A DNA stretch of 64,000 bases, taken from NCBI GenBank assembly GCA_013400115.1, contig VXBP01000325.1, positions 118,728-182,727 on the forward strand. Direction: 5' to 3'. Below the pieces are notes generated by a model. The model was not told the DNA's origin. It was given only the letters and a program-made list of their open reading frames with translations, and searched no databases. This stretch comes from Rhinopomastus cyanomelas (taxonomy: Eukaryota; Chordata; Aves; Bucerotiformes; Rhinopomastidae). Every line of letters begins with the position of its first letter. The first letter of the stretch is position 1. The position numbers and the translations under genes were made by a program. This document shows, one piece after another, positions 25,401-38,808 of this stretch.

Positions 25401-28400
25401 AATCGATAAGCATACAATATCACCCTAGGTATGGAACAGACCAAAGCCCACTCAGTGCTGTTGCACATCTCCCAGTGCCTTTGCAATGCTACCAAGGGAA
25501 AACACTCTTTAATTCCACTGCAGCAGTTCTCACTGCAAAGCCTGGGAGCCATTAAACTACCATTATGCATTTTTCCTAGCTCTATCACTCTTATTCAAAA
25601 AGAAAAAATCCCCTCACTTGCAGAAGCTCACATTTTATTAGTGTGGTTTTTTTTTAATCAAATTTTCCCTACTGTGTTTCAATATGTTCTAGATTTGTTT
25701 CCTGGAGGCAAAGTTAGTGTCCCTGGTGCACATACTTGAGCTAGACAAGTGAATGCTAAGATGTGCTCCATTCCCACTCCCAAACATCTACTCCTCTAAT
25801 TTCTAAGATTAAAGGGCAGGACAAATTTTTTCCTCTCCTTAAAGAAAGGACACTGTTTATACTGCACTACCACCCAAAACTGTAGTGGTGGATGGTTGGT
25901 AACAGTATCAGACTTCCTTCTGCTCTCAGTACCACAAAGTTGCCACTAAATTCATAAATTTTACTTCAAACAGCTGGTGATCTAACCTATACCTACATCT
26001 TCACTTATCTTCTGAACACTCACTGAACAGAATTTGCTCTGTTATTGAAGTATCGCCTGTTTCACCCCATTTGAATTTCACTTTGATTCTGTGATGCATT
26101 GGAAAAGACTGCTAAAATGCTGCAAACAAACTGCAGAAAATTATGTCTGATAATATGTCCAACTCTGAGGATTTTTATTGCAAACAATGCAAGAAATAAA
26201 CCTCTGAGTAGTTGCTAAAACTAATATTGCAACAGCATCTTCCCGAGTATTGTAGTTCTCTGTGTGAAGATGATTCAGGATCACTTGAAGCAATTTTCAG
26301 AAGGACACTTGAACCATTTCCAACGGACATAATCTACATTCCATGTAATTATTCATTCTTTAGTCTTTGTTGACCAATTGCAGTTCCATTTTAGCAAATA
26401 ATATAAGCTCACTTATTTAGTTATTAAAAATATTGAATTAAAATTGAAATTTGTCCAACAATTTGTCATATTATAAAACTACAGAGATCAACAGAAGAGA
26501 TCTATTTGACCTTGTAATCATGAGTACATTGTGTTGTGACGTTTAAGTTGTAAAGTTGTTTGTTTCTGGTTTTAAGAAAACAAAGATAACTCTTGCTTAC
26601 AGCAGAGCTATCACTCATGAACCATCAGCACAGATCATATTTTTCCTCAAAGTGTGCCCTGGCCCAGGAGATAACCAACTCTAAATAATCAGTGTGTCCA
26701 GCATTTCTTCCTTCTAAAAGGATTAAATCTACCAAAATGATTATTTTCTTAGCTCTCTGCAAGAGAAGTGAAACCCTGGACTTTTTTCCACCAGGCTGTC
26801 AGGGTTTGTTATTTTGCTGATCAAGGATTTACAAGTACCCAACACTAATCAGCCCAAGCCAGGCTAATTATAAACCCTCAGGCCTTCTCCTGTCTAGGAA
26901 AATATTACTAAAAATAGAAAAAAAAAATCTGAGCCCTGCCAAACTGGTGTTTTTTCTAGCTATCGAATTTTACTTTCAGAATGTCTAATTGTCAGGTTGG
27001 ATGTAGAGAGGAGAAAAGGCTGTTTCACAAACTGAAGGTTTCTTGAGGTTCTCTATGACCTCTACTTTCCCTGTGGTTCTCCCATACTAGCAAAAGCACC
27101 AAATCAAATGCTGTTTCTTAGAACCTTGCTTTATCTTCATACTGCTGTGCAGAGTCTGAACTTAAAGATTCATTAAGACCACAAAGTTCAAGCCAATTTA
27201 TAAGAACAACCCAAAAAGCTCCACCAGCAATTAACACCCAGTAAGAACACAGGAGATATAATTGAATTGATAAGCCATGAAGGAAAGTTAATGAAAATAT
27301 AAATTCAAATATGTCTAGCAGTAAGCTTAGGTGCAGAGTTCAGCATGCTAGCTTCTTTTTGTTTGATGTTATAGACATCCTTCTGGTTTTGTAGGTATTT
27401 TAACAACAAAGTATGATTGTGGGAATCAAAGCTGCAAACCAGGTTGAAGGAAGGCTAAACAGAAGCGTATTCTAAATTACACTTTAGTCCAAAAATAAAA
27501 CAAGTTAATTGTGGGAGCCACTTTTGATCATCCATAGGGTGCCTTTCTTGCCATGTTCCACTTCCCTGAGTGACTGGCACATGAATTGGAAATACATATC
27601 CTTAGCTTGCTTGACGCAGCTATTCCAGCTTCTATAAATAAATAGTGTTTTCCAGGCTGCAAAGAGTGGCATCTCCAGAACCCAGGGGTCTGCCTAATTC
27701 AGAACAGATGTTAATCCTGCGTATTTCACATCTCATTTTGAGGCATGCCCATCAGTCATTAGCTGAGTCAGGTTGTTTTCTCTCTGAATAAAACCTAGAC
27801 AAGAAATGTTCCATGAAGATGAACAGCAGGTGTTTTAATGAATCAGCAATGACTGAGAAAACATACATAGTCAATAATTCTTATCCAACTAACTGTGGAA
27901 AGAAGCCCTTGAAGGGGACTTAAAAACATGGAGGGTCGTCCTTTAAAAACAGTAACTCCTTTTACAGCAAAATAGCCCACAGATATTACCTCAAGCTATA
28001 CACAGCAGGTGTTGCTGCCTGTCTCTATGTATAGAAACCATTTGATTTAGCCAGTAGAGACATCTGACCCGCTTTTTCAAACCTAACTGTGGAATTAAAC
28101 TTTTATTTGCAGCTAAGCAGGCTCAAGAGCTTGGCACACATGACTTCTAAAGGGAATTCTTGTGTTGCAAGTGTCACTAAACTTTCCATACATTTAGCAA
28201 GTCTTGTCCTGTGCAAACCTTTATCCCAGGACAAGCCCCCAAATGCTTGATTTCTTCCTTTAGATTTTTACGTTTTGTTTTCAGCACCCATATCTGTCTT
28301 TTATTCAATAACGTTCCTGTGCATGACTCTGGCATTTTCTGCTTTTTCACCTGTGTATCCTTGTGTACATGTGTGTCAAGTTAAATTGCCAGTAGAGTCA

Positions 28401-30591
28401 CTGGAAGATAGAGAGGCTTCACAAGGGATGGGTTTTACTATGCCCATTCCACAGGTGAGGAACTAGTGGCACAGGCTGAGAGAACACATGCAAGGGCCAC
28501 ATTTAGGAACCAGCAGCAGTTTCCAGGTCTCCTCGATTCAAGTATCACAGGCTACTGCTCAAGATCACCTTTCTTGTAGCTTATCACTTCTCTGACTAAC
28601 ATTTAAATTCAAACCCAGGAAGTCCTCCTACTAGCTTTGGTACATCCTCGTGAGAAGCACCACACGCAGGAGGGAGAACACCCAAGATCTGTATCTCAAA
28701 CAAACACTAATCTAGTACCAGTACCCTATGTAACTCACTATTCAGGCTCTAGACATGGTGACAAGCATTCGTCCACATTGCCCAACAGGAAGAAGGGAAA
28801 ACAGAGATTAGAGATTCTTATCATTTAAGGTTATATAATTATTCCTTTTATTCAGGTTTGTTAAGACATTTTCCACATAATGCACAGAAAAAAAAATCAG
28901 ATTTCTCCATCTACGCAATTATTTCCTTAAAAAGCTACCACACTGCAAAGAGGGACCAAGCATCTGGAGGGTTAAAATTGTTTTCTTCTGAAGGTGCAAT
29001 TGTCATTGTTGCTGATACACTGTCTGTTCCTACATCACACAGAGCATATCTGGGCTCCACCTTCTCAAGAAACAAGAAAACCAAAACTCTCCTCATGATT
29101 TTCCAGGATATCTGTGCATAATTATATGAGTTACTAAACAGGGTTGTTCCTGCTAATGACTCAGTAAAATACTAGGATGAAGTTCTGAGATCGAACAAGA
29201 TTAGATGTCACTTCAAGGATCTATAAAATACATTCTGCCTGTTTTAATAGCTCACCCTTAAAATGGCAACTCACATATCTGCTGTGTCACTGCCTTAGCA
29301 ACACAAACTAGATGTGCCAAAACCTGAGAGCAGCCTTTCCCAGCTGAAGCCATGGAGTTTGGGTGGGGTTTTTTCTGTGGCAATCAAAATCAGGTCTATT
29401 ATTCTAACCAGACGTGGTATGTTTTAGGAGAGAAGCAGTGCAGCTTGAAGTACAGGAAGGATAGGCACTTGCTAGTACAGAAGTGAATTGGCCAGGGAAT
29501 TAGCCTTCTCAGCAGGAAAAACTGCTTCTAAACATGATCTAACACACTTGAAGATCTTAAGCAGCCTGGAGTAGCTACATGCAACAGCTTTGAAAAATGC
29601 CCTTATTTGAAAAACAGTCTAAATAGACCCTGGTTAGTCTGTCAATAACACTCAGCTCAGAAGTGCAGGTTTTCATGACAAAAACTAAGCACTGAGAAAA
29701 GTCTGTCATTAGTTTTGTCATTGCTAACCAGCGTTTTGTTTGAGTTCCTTTAAGGCTTGTCTTGCAACATCAGCTTTAGAACAAGCTTACACAGCCTTTA
29801 GACTTGACATCATCTAGCTCCTTTCTTTCTGGTTTGTGTTCACTCTATGAATTCAATAAGCCTCTATTAAATACCCATCAGAAATTGTGTGCATGTGGAG
29901 ACAATAAAAGTCACCCGTGCATATTATTTCCCAGTAGGCTCAGTTACAAGCATCTAAGTTTGTACCTTGTACTGCAAACCAGGCATTTACCCTAACTTTC
30001 CAATTTCCTACTTTACTAGCCTAATATTTCAGTAGGAAGGTATGTTGCTGCCTTCATGTTTTTTATCTGTTTTGCAGAAATCTCTTTTCTATCTACTCCT
30101 TTGGCAGTGAATATTCTGTGACAGCAATCTGTCAAAGGACAGCACTTACCTAGCTGTTTAAAAACGTGCAAGACCAACGCGCTGTATTTTTCTGCTGCCA
30201 GCTAAGCATGAACATGTCCAGCTAACCACAATTAAGGTGAGAACTGTAATTTTTCATTCATTCCAAACAGTACAGTCAAGGCTTATCTAGAAGGGTGGCA
30301 AACAGGTCCTTCTCTTTTGAAAGACTGGAACATTCCCAAGCTCATCATGTTATGCTGTGGATTGATTTAGAGAGGTAACAATATTTTTTGCCTTTGATCC
30401 CTTGACACTTTAGAGCTTCATCCAACACAACCAACAAAAAAAAAATAAAAAAACACAACCAAGCTCCAAAGAAAGAAACCTCACGGAAGCACAAACAGGG
30501 AAGTACAAAGACAGAAAGAAAAGGTTATGTACTTCTGGAAGAACCACATAAGTAGCCAGAAATACAGCTGTTATTCCATGTCTAAAGCACT
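22421..30591. other. About 8 kb with no recognised CR1 or gene
   Basis: This is the longest repeat-poor stretch of the window. A small diverged 30-bp tandem pair lies at 24441-24495. The minus strand 25413-25060 is open for 117 codons with hydrophobic character but no recognisable family. A very A+T-rich patch with TTATT/ATTAA words lies at about 26340-26470. No exon could be supported. Confidence 0.45.
24441..24495. repeat. Short tandem pair, 30-bp unit
   Basis: The word cag[at/ac]tcagtattggg occurs at 24445 and 24475, spaced 30 bp. It is a small local duplication with a few substitutions and has no coding meaning that I can see. Confidence 0.6.
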
Positions 30592-30845
30592 GAACCTTAG
30601 GAATTGGAACAGACATTCAAAGATCACCCAGTCCAATTTCCCCCTACCACATCAGGATCACCTAGAGCAAGTCACACAGGAATATATCCAAGAGGGTTTT
30701 AAACATCTCCAAAGAAGGAGACTCTACAATCCTGCCTGGGCAGTCCATTCCAGTGCTCTGTCACCCTCACCATGGAGAGGTTCCTTCTTATATTGATGTG
30801 GAACCTCCTGTGCTCCAGCTTACACCCATCGCCTCTTGTCCTATT
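30592..30845 (-). mobile_element. CR1 LINE fragment with ORF2 C-terminus
   Basis: Inverted CR1 of the majority type that has lost the terminal octamers: gaaccttaggaattggaac, cacatcaggatcacctag, then ctgtcaccctcaccatg and gatgtggaacctcctgtg, up to cttgtcctatt. Stops interrupt the ORF2 frame. Confidence 0.92.
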
Positions 30846-33656
30846 CAAAGGTTCTCCCAAGAAATGGGCGTTTCACTTATTCCTTTGATGGATATTTAGG
30901 AAAAGAGAAGAAGCTATTTCCAACTTCAATCTACACAGGAAATTAATGAAAATTAGAAAGTCCTCACTGTTTCTCAGGTGTTGGTACAGCCCCTGGCACT
31001 GTAAGGGTCCCACTTAAACTTCAGCAGAGAAATGTGATCTGTTTTTACTTTTGAAACATAACCACAACTTGAAGTCCCACAGCTTTTCTGTACAGAGCTT
31101 TCCATAAACCCCCTTTCAGAGACTGTTCAGAGAAAACAGATGAGAAAAGAATGACAAGGTGTTAGAGAAGAGCAGGTATAGGCATAACGTTGGGGAACAG
31201 AAAGTTGGAAGGAACAAGCAGGAACTAGAGAAAGTCAATACGTGACAGAACTGAGCCAGAACTGAAAACAGCAAGTACAGCACAGCGTGCAAGGAGCTAT
31301 TGCAGAGGTCAGGGAGGGTGCAATTTAAGACAAAAAACATACACTTGGCTACATGGTTTTTGTTCAGAGTGTAAATGCCATGGGAAAAAAAAAAGAAAAT
31401 CCTAGTTTTCTCTTCTGATCCATGCCTAGTTTATTGCATCCACACATCAAGGCAGTAGAAAATTAACACTATACTTTGACAACTGATGAAACAACTCAAT
31501 GCTGAAAACACTTCATGCTGAATCTATGGCAGCACTGACAATCGGTACATGGCAACTCCTGACAGGAAAAAAAACAACACCTTCAAAAGCAATAGATGTG
31601 TGGGTTAGACTGAAAACAACTAATTATTACCTTGGGTGCTTCCTTAACACCCAAGACTTCTTTTAGTACAGCCTAATGCTGACAAAGGCCACCTTGAGAA
31701 GCGTGTCAGCTCCCACAGGATGTTGAGCCATAGGAGATGGGGAATTTATTTCACAGAGCTGCTCCTTCACAGAAATTAGCATCACCTTCTCTCCTTGGCA
31801 AAGAGATCTCTCAGTACATTTTGGCTCTAGGCTTCAAATACTTGGTGCCTGTGAGGAAGGACTTGGCCTCGGTGCACCGACAGTCCTGGGGTCAGAATTT
31901 TGTTCTACAGAAGCCTAATAGTCATAGGAGTGTCCTGTGCTTCCCCTTGCATATCACCTTATTACTGCCTCCCCTTGCAAAAGACCTGCTCCTCAGTCGA
32001 GTTCATATCCATTCCAGAAGTCACTTGGCTGGAAAAGAAACAATTGCCATTCAGAGTGCTCAGCCTCCACCCCAACTTTGAGACTGGCATTCTCTTCAGG
32101 ACAAAACAGGCTGGAGAGACTTACACTAACGAGCTACTTCCAAGTGCCTTAGAAGACATTCATTCCATCACTGAGAGAAATTCCCTCCTTGCCTGGCAGC
32201 AGGACTGAGTACTGGACAGGAAGCAGGAGGCGACAGCATTTTGGCCAAAGCTGCCAGCACAAGCCTGTATCTGACATGCTATGAGAACCAAGAGCTCACA
32301 CAGAGCAGAAAGCTTTCCTGGCTTTAAACATCTTGTCTGAAAGCGCCAGACACTGTAAACTGCATAGAGCAGAGGTTTTTGACCTTGGAGAGATGAAAAG
32401 CTCAGTCAGCCTTGCTGGGATTGAAAGTACCCAAGAGTGGAGATATTTAAAACCTGTAGTTCAACCACAAAACAGGAAGGGAAAAGCAATCTGGACTGGT
32501 TTTCTTCTTCATTCCCCAACCCATTTGCTCATGAAGCAAAGCTCTTGTGAAGGCATTTTAAAAATAACAAACCTTTTGCTTCAGGAAAGCACTTTTTGAT
32601 ACTTTAAACGAGCTATGACCCTCCTGACATTGTGTCTATACACAAGCACATACGCACACATGTATACACAGGCAACGTGACTACTCAAGTAGTTAAAACT
32701 ACTATGACCACACAAATTGGGTTAAAGGATTTATATTGTGTTTTTAGGTTTGATTTGGTGCACGTGGAGTTAGGTGCTTTTATTTTTAAGCCAACAGAAA
32801 ATACTAAATACAAAACTGAACACGAGAAATAAAATACTCCTTGGGCCATTATACAAAAGGACTGATGAATCGGCACATGTACCCACTCCACAAACAAGGG
32901 ACAGGGAGACTTTAAGCTGAACAGACAAAATAGCACAAACTTGTTAGGGTTGTAGCCAAAGTCTTCCTTTTCCTGTTCCAAAGCCTGAGGAGCCCAGAGT
33001 GGCAGCTGCCTTTTCAAGAGAGTTGTGGGTGATAACAGTCACATCAGGTATGATTGCTCACCTCTTGACACTTCTATCCACTGTACATCCTGCTGCCTAG
33101 ATCAGTAATCTAGGCTCCTCCTGGTTCTCCATCCCACTCAGCTCCTCTGTTTGCTCCTTCCTTTCCTGTGACAGGAAGAACCTGGCCCAGCCTGTGTCAC
33201 TGGTGCTAAGGGTAACACATACAACTCCTCTTGCTTTCTGCAGTCAGAATCTGCTTTAATGTTGGCTGCTTTCATCACGAGGGCAAAGCAAAAGGCAGCT
33301 TTTCCTCCTACAGTCCGCAGAAAGATTAGTATTCAGACATAAATTAGTTTCAAGATGATTCCTTGAAATCATCTTTGCATTCATGAATCACTAATTTTAC
33401 CCCAGCAACACCAGCCTGTACAGAAGGTACAGGCACTTCCTTATGTAACACAGGCCATCCTTACAACGCAAAGGATAAACGTACTCTTTCAACAAAGATG
33501 GGAGCTTCAAAAGAAAATGTACTTGTCTTTAAACACAACATTGAAACTTCAGACATTCTGACCAAGCGTACCTCTCTCTGAAACTAGTGAGAGACCAGAA
33601 GGGAGGGAAAGAAAAGTCAAGTCCAGAATGTTGTCAGTATTTCTTTCAAGAGAAAG
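30846..33656. other. Single-copy DNA; small CA/TG-rich tract
   Basis: About 2.8 kb. A short imperfect CA-rich tract lies near 32638-32670. Overlapping open frames around 31737-32208 reach about 114 codons, which is within chance, and resemble nothing known. Confidence 0.45.
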
Positions 33657-34260
33657 TGGAGAAAGTTGCTGGCTGATGAAAAGCTCAACATGAGTCAATG
33701 ATATGCAAGCACAGCTCAGAAGGCCAACCACATCCTGGGCTGCATCAAAAGACATGTGGCCAACAGGTAAAGGCAGGTGTTTTTCCCCCACTACTCCACT
33801 CTCCCAAGAGCTTACCCAGAGCTCCAGTTCTGGAGCCCCCAGTATGAAGAGGACACGAACCTTTTGGTAAAGGTGCAGAACACCTTTGCTACGAGGACAG
33901 GCTGAGAAAGTTGAGGGCATTCAGCCTGGACAGGAAAAGGCTTCGATGAGACCTTGTAGCATTTACGTATCTGAAGAGCACCTACAAGAAGGCTGGAAAG
34001 GGAGTTTTTACATATCACCCCCTTTTTAGCGATAGGACAAGAGGCAATGCCTATAAATTGAAAGGCAGCAGATTTGGGTTAGAAACAGGAAGACGTTCCT
34101 CAGATGGGGTCCAGGAAGGGTGTGGATGCTCCATCCTTAGAAGTGTTTAATGTTGGATGGGGCTTTGAGCAACTTGGTCTAGAGGGAGGTGTATCATGAC
34201 AAGATGGTTGAAACAAGCTGATCTTTAGGATCCCTTCCAACACAAACCATTCCATGATGT
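33657..34260 (+). mobile_element. CR1 LINE, about 600-bp 3' portion
   Basis: The longest plus-orientation CR1 with an intact 3' end. In order: gccaaccacatcctgggctg, atcaaaagacatgtggccaa, gctccagttctggagcccc, gacaggctgagaaagttgag, attcagcctggac, gataggacaagaggcaatg, ggatggggctttgagcaac, and cccttccaacacaaacc with one ATTCCATG-type octamer. It covers the ORF2 C-terminal third plus the tail. Its end type (gggctttgagcaacttggtc) marks a different subfamily from the acttgatctaggtgatcc type. The frame is broken by many changes. Confidence 0.92.
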
Positions 34261-35076
34261 CACAATGATTTTCACAACGTCGTGTAGGCAGATTAAGATA
34301 TATCACAGGAATTCTTATTTTTATCTCATCAGTTGTTTTTAAGGAAATACTTCACCAGCATTTTGGAAAAGCCACTAATTCTAGAATTTGACTTTCTGGC
34401 ATTGAGTTCATGGACAAACATTTTCACAATATGCTGGTGGATGAGAAGGACAGCAGACCAACCCACCACCAATAGAGGACTTCCTTACATTGAGAATGTG
34501 CTCCAATACGTATTAATAGGTTTTGCATTGTCATGTGCTGACAACAAATCCTGCACACCATCAAAATCATACCAACCTCCAGTGCTGGAGCTGGGTTTTG
34601 TCATCAACTCCTACAACAGGTTTGGGAGAAACCAAGCTTCTATTTCTCTCTGCATTCAGTTCCAAGCTATGTAGAAACTACTATAAAATCCTTTACAGCA
34701 AAGTAAAGACTAAACCATACCATCCTTTCAAGTCACTGTCATATACCCACCTCCAATCACACCTCAGAGTGAAACTGCATATGCGAGAGGACCCCAGACT
34801 CAGCGTCCAAATTCAGCCACTTTGGGAAAGAATACATGGATTTACAAAATGTATTGCCTTCAGTAGTGATGAGCAAAGTCAGGTGTGTAATAAAACACCA
34901 CAACACAGTTTTCCTGCTGTTGAATACTGCCTCACACATAACTGTACCAATCATGAACCTGCTTCAACAACAGGCAGCATTATTTTACACCTGTAGTGTT
35001 TATACACTTGGTCACTGTGTAAACTCCTGACTCAGGTAATCAGGATTGTTCTTCGTGGCAAGATGCTCTTCACAAA
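34261..35076. other. Single-copy DNA with a 157-codon chance ORF
   Basis: The plus strand is open 34523-34996 (157 codons), the longest frame in the window. The product is rich in His, Thr and Ser, has no domain or signal that I recognise, and overlaps other open frames. I judge it a chance ORF. Confidence 0.45.
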
Positions 35077-35270
35077 AATCACAGAAAATTCAAGATTGGA
35101 AGGGACCTCAAAAGATAATTCAGTCCAATCGCCCTGCCTCAGCAGGTCATCCAGTTGGGTTTTAAACATCTCCAGAGAAGGGGACTCGACAATCCCCCTG
35201 TGCAGCTTGTTCCAGTGCTCAATCACCCTCACCATGAAGAAGGCACTCCATACTCTTCCATATCTCCATC
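35077..35270 (-). mobile_element. CR1 LINE fragment with open ORF2 C-terminus
   Basis: Inverted CR1. The minus strand is open through the end of ORF2: FFMVRVIEHWNKLHRG, then IVESPSLEMFKTQLDDLL. The tail then reads aagattggaagggacctcaa, with degenerate octamers. A short internal deletion removes the gcacaggaacatatcc part. Confidence 0.93.
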
Positions 35271-37542
35271 TACATGCCTCAATGGAACACTTGGGCCCAC
35301 ACAAGATTGAACAGGAGCTATTCTACAATCAAGTTGCTCAGCTCGAATCAGAAAGAGCCCAGGTGTTCACCAACAAACAAGTAGTGTCATCACAGCTCCA
35401 CTGTAAGTGGGTGTTTCCCAGGGCAAGCACTGCTGTTAGAAGTTTGAGGAATAGAGAGTAACAGGAAAATAATGTTTAAGAGACATGATTTGCATTCTCC
35501 TTATTAGAAAAAAAACACCTGAATCTGCACTGGGAGCTTCATAGCAGGTCAAATCTCATTAAAACTGTCCAAAGGTTCTCTTTTTCCTCCCATTATGTTT
35601 CCCCTCACTTTTAACACTAGCCTCAGAAATTCTAGTGACAATCAGACCACTTGCAAAATGTAACAAAATACATTAATAAAGTCTCAGTATTTCGACCAAG
35701 CATGTTTCACATCCCCTTACTAACTGCTCGTTGACAGTCCCTTACAGTTACGAGTGATGAGCATTGCTCAGCAGCTCCTTGCATCCCTGATTCCAACACC
35801 AGCCAGACACGAGCCATCCCATCCTCCCTCCCATCCTCTCGCGAACTCATACCTTCCAAGTTTGCCCGACGAGAGCACAGCAGGCGCAGAGATAACCACT
35901 TTCATACTGTGAAATGCGTCACAAAATAAAGCAGCAGCATCCTAGCGTTCATTTACAGTCAGCTGCTTTGTGTTTTGCGGTAGGAAAACTACACCAGAGC
36001 AGAAAACATACCCAGACCATGTTGAAAAAAGCATCTGTGGTGCAGTACAGACTGTCCAATTAAGATACAGCAGCTCCTTTCCAGCTTGTGCCAGACAAGA
36101 CCATCACACCCATCCCTATGAAGATCACTCAGACCTCATTACAGTTACTGTTCTCTACTTTACCAAGTATAAGACTAAAAACCACAGTAAATTCACATCA
36201 CCTCAAGATTATAGGTTGCTGGCTTTTCTTGCTGCACTTTTGAAATATAAAGTACACAGGGAGACTACAGCCAGAGACCACTCCCTAATTCCTAGTGGAC
36301 ATATTGATCAATTAAAATGACATGTGTCTGGTCTTTTCTTTCCCTCTAATAGCAAGCAGCTGAATGACTGAAGCTTTTAAGCATGAAAAATCGAGCAATT
36401 ACTGTTATTGTATATCATCCAGCCAGATTAAGCTCAAGTTAGGCAAAATTAGCCTGGCCTCCAGAAGACAGATCTTAATACAAAATAAACAAATACTGGA
36501 CATCAGAAAGATTTGCTAAATATTACAGACACTATTTTAACTGGCTTGCTAAATACAAGAGATTTGTATTTTCTTCCCATGCCAGAGGATAAGCCTTTAT
36601 AATTATTATTTTATTCATAGCAAAGCCCCTCAGAAAGCCTGAATCTTCGGTTACACCTTTTACTGCAGTTGCAGCAGAAGAAAAAAAAGCTTGTTTTCCT
36701 TCCAGTAAAATGTAGAGCTAAAATTTTCTGATTTCATATTGCTATTAAAAAATACAGATTTAAAGAAAGTCCAACATTTATAGCTTACAGCTACTGTACT
36801 GTCAAAAAAACTGGTTATTGTTGGACAATTAGATCCATGTTTTGTTTTTTTAAGAAGTCCAAAAAGAAATAGGACAGAACTGAACCCTGTTTAGAATCAA
36901 TACTGTTCCAGTTGCTTGTTCAGCACCAGTTGGCAGGGTATTTTTTGTACAATCATGTTATGGAAGGCCAGTGAACTTAAATAGGGGATATACATGCTAC
37001 TGAAATAAAATAGGTTAAAGGAAATACACATAACAGGAATGCTGAGATAAAGAGGCAGGGAAAGGAACAAGCCACATTTAAGGCATCAGAATTGAAAGCT
37101 GTTCTTTCTATCTAAGCAAATCGTACTGTGGTAACTTTAATTGGATCATGACTCTTAAATACATTCTCTTCCGATCTTCAGGGTATTATCAAGTGAAAAG
37201 CCTAAACATTCAGACCGAACGTGTTTTCTGTAGGCCTTTGTCTTAGCCTGTCTGCCTGAAAAATAATATTTAGGCATGCAGCATCTTCCCTCAGAATGAT
37301 TCTGACTAAAGGCAAACCCCACACACTCTTATATTAGGAAAGCCTCATAAACCAGGAAAAAAATAATGGTGCAATTAAGAACGGCACAGCGTTTTGCACT
37401 TACCATGTCCTGCTCAGATCATCCTCTTTTGATGTTTACAGCACATCTGTAAGATGCAATTCTAGGAGGTGCCTTGTGTGACCTGCTGCATGATGCTGTG
37501 ACATCAGTTCAGATGATGCAGCTCATTATGGGAAAGGCTGCT
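35271..37542. other. Single-copy DNA; small CpG-bearing patch at about 35815-35945
   Basis: Most of this is A+T-rich with nothing recognised. Around 35815-35945 several CpGs cluster, including tctcgcga at 35837-35844 and a CRE-like tgcgtcac at about 35917. No coding frame supports an exon there. Confidence 0.4.
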
Positions 37543-37556
37543 GTTGCTGTGGCAAC
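37543..37556. promoter_or_regulatory. Palindromic X-box (RFX-type) site candidate
   Basis: The 14-mer gttgctgtggcaac fits the RFX X-box layout of two GTTGCC-type half sites facing each other (GTTGCT, GT, GGCAAC). RFX factors bind such sites in promoters and enhancers, often of cilium genes. It lies within a locally G+C-richer patch (about 37440-37570). A single motif match is weak evidence of function. Confidence 0.35.
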
Positions 37557-38680
37557 CGAGATGTGAGGCGAATCCTTACTGCATTTCCAGGGGAGCCCGA
37601 GACAATACGGAAGCCCTTTAAAGAAACAGACAAAATGCAAACAGGCTTTAAAGTGCTGTGCCATAGCTTTGGGAACCCGTGTTCTGGGTACATGCCTTTT
37701 ATTAAGGAGCATTTTAGACAAATTACTCCTGCCTGGTGATGTGCATCTTGATTCCGGGAGCTATAAATGATTTTTATATTTAAAACTTAGCATTGTGTGT
37801 GTCAATTTAAGAGCAGGTTTTATAAAACACATTTGGTTATCATGTCAGGGAACCCTGCTAAAAATAAACTGCCAATAGAATGATTTTTCACACCAGGGCT
37901 GTGAAGACAATAGATATTGCACAGTATTTTAAGAAATATGCATTCTTCACCCTGCCCCACCCTGCTCCTACATCCAATCTGTCATTTACAAGAAAAATCT
38001 TGTTGCTAGGGAAAAACACTTGGTACTTCAAAATGAGCAGATTTCACACTGTTGAATGAATGACAATGAGTTTAAAAAAGAGGAGGGGTATTCACACAAG
38101 GGTAAAGAAGTTTCTAGCCAACCAAGTAAAAATCTCCTTATCATTTTTCAACTGTAGGGCAACCTGCATTCCCATCTGCATACTGAGCAGCCTAGCTTTC
38201 GTCTGCCCATCAGGCAGGCAGGCAGACAAACGAGGACTTTGAAAGCTGTGGGCAAACTGTGTGCCTGGTGGGCCATGCTGCTGCTAGCCTCCACCTCCCG
38301 AGTAGAGAAGGGGAGGGAAAGTCCCTCCCAGTAACCTGCCTGAAGGACTGGGATTTGAAGCTGAGTCTGCAGATGTAACCTCAGCACTTTCACAGTGGTG
38401 ATGAAAGCAAAGGCTATGTGAACAAGTACTAGAAGGACCTGTCTGGAAATTAAAATTCACAACCAAAGAGGAACCAGCACATTTTTGGCCACCTGCCAGT
38501 TCTATTTGGATGAGAAAAGTCTCTGGCAAAAACTGCTTTTCCTAACCAGGAAAATCCCTTTCTACGTGGTGGGGCAAAGCACACAAAAGACTGGACCCTA
38601 TATATTTGGTACACTGAAGCACAGAGTATAACAAAAGCCTGGCTTGAACCAGTGCTCTGAAGACACCCAATAAATACGGG
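37557..38680. other. Single-copy DNA, nothing recognised
   Basis: About 1.1 kb. A short GGCA-rich run lies near 38212-38226. No gene or repeat family was recognised. Confidence 0.45.
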
Positions 38681-38808
38681 AGAGGTTTAAAACCTGCCTG
38701 GATATGTTCCTGTGCAACTTGATCTAGGTGATCCTCCTCTGGTAGGGGAATTGGACTAGATGATCTTTCAAGGTCCCTTCCAGTCCCTGATGTTCTGTGA
38801 TTCTGTGT
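38681..38808 (+). mobile_element. CR1 LINE 3' tail
   Basis: Plus-orientation CR1: gtttaaaacctgcctggata, acttgatctaggtgatcct, ttggactagatgatctttca, aggtcccttccagtccctg, ending with two ATTCTGTG-type octamers. It matches the majority subfamily closely, so it is relatively young. Confidence 0.96.

Noticed and set aside
31631..31655. Perfect 8-bp inverted repeat (cttgggtg/cacccaag)
   Set aside because: Stems of this length occur often by chance in 64 kb, and there is no extended pairing to suggest a microRNA precursor.
34523..34996. 157-codon open frame, the longest in the window
   Set aside because: Frames of this length are expected a few times by chance in six frames of 64 kb of A+T-rich DNA. 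It overlaps other open frames and shows no domain, signal peptide or splice context.
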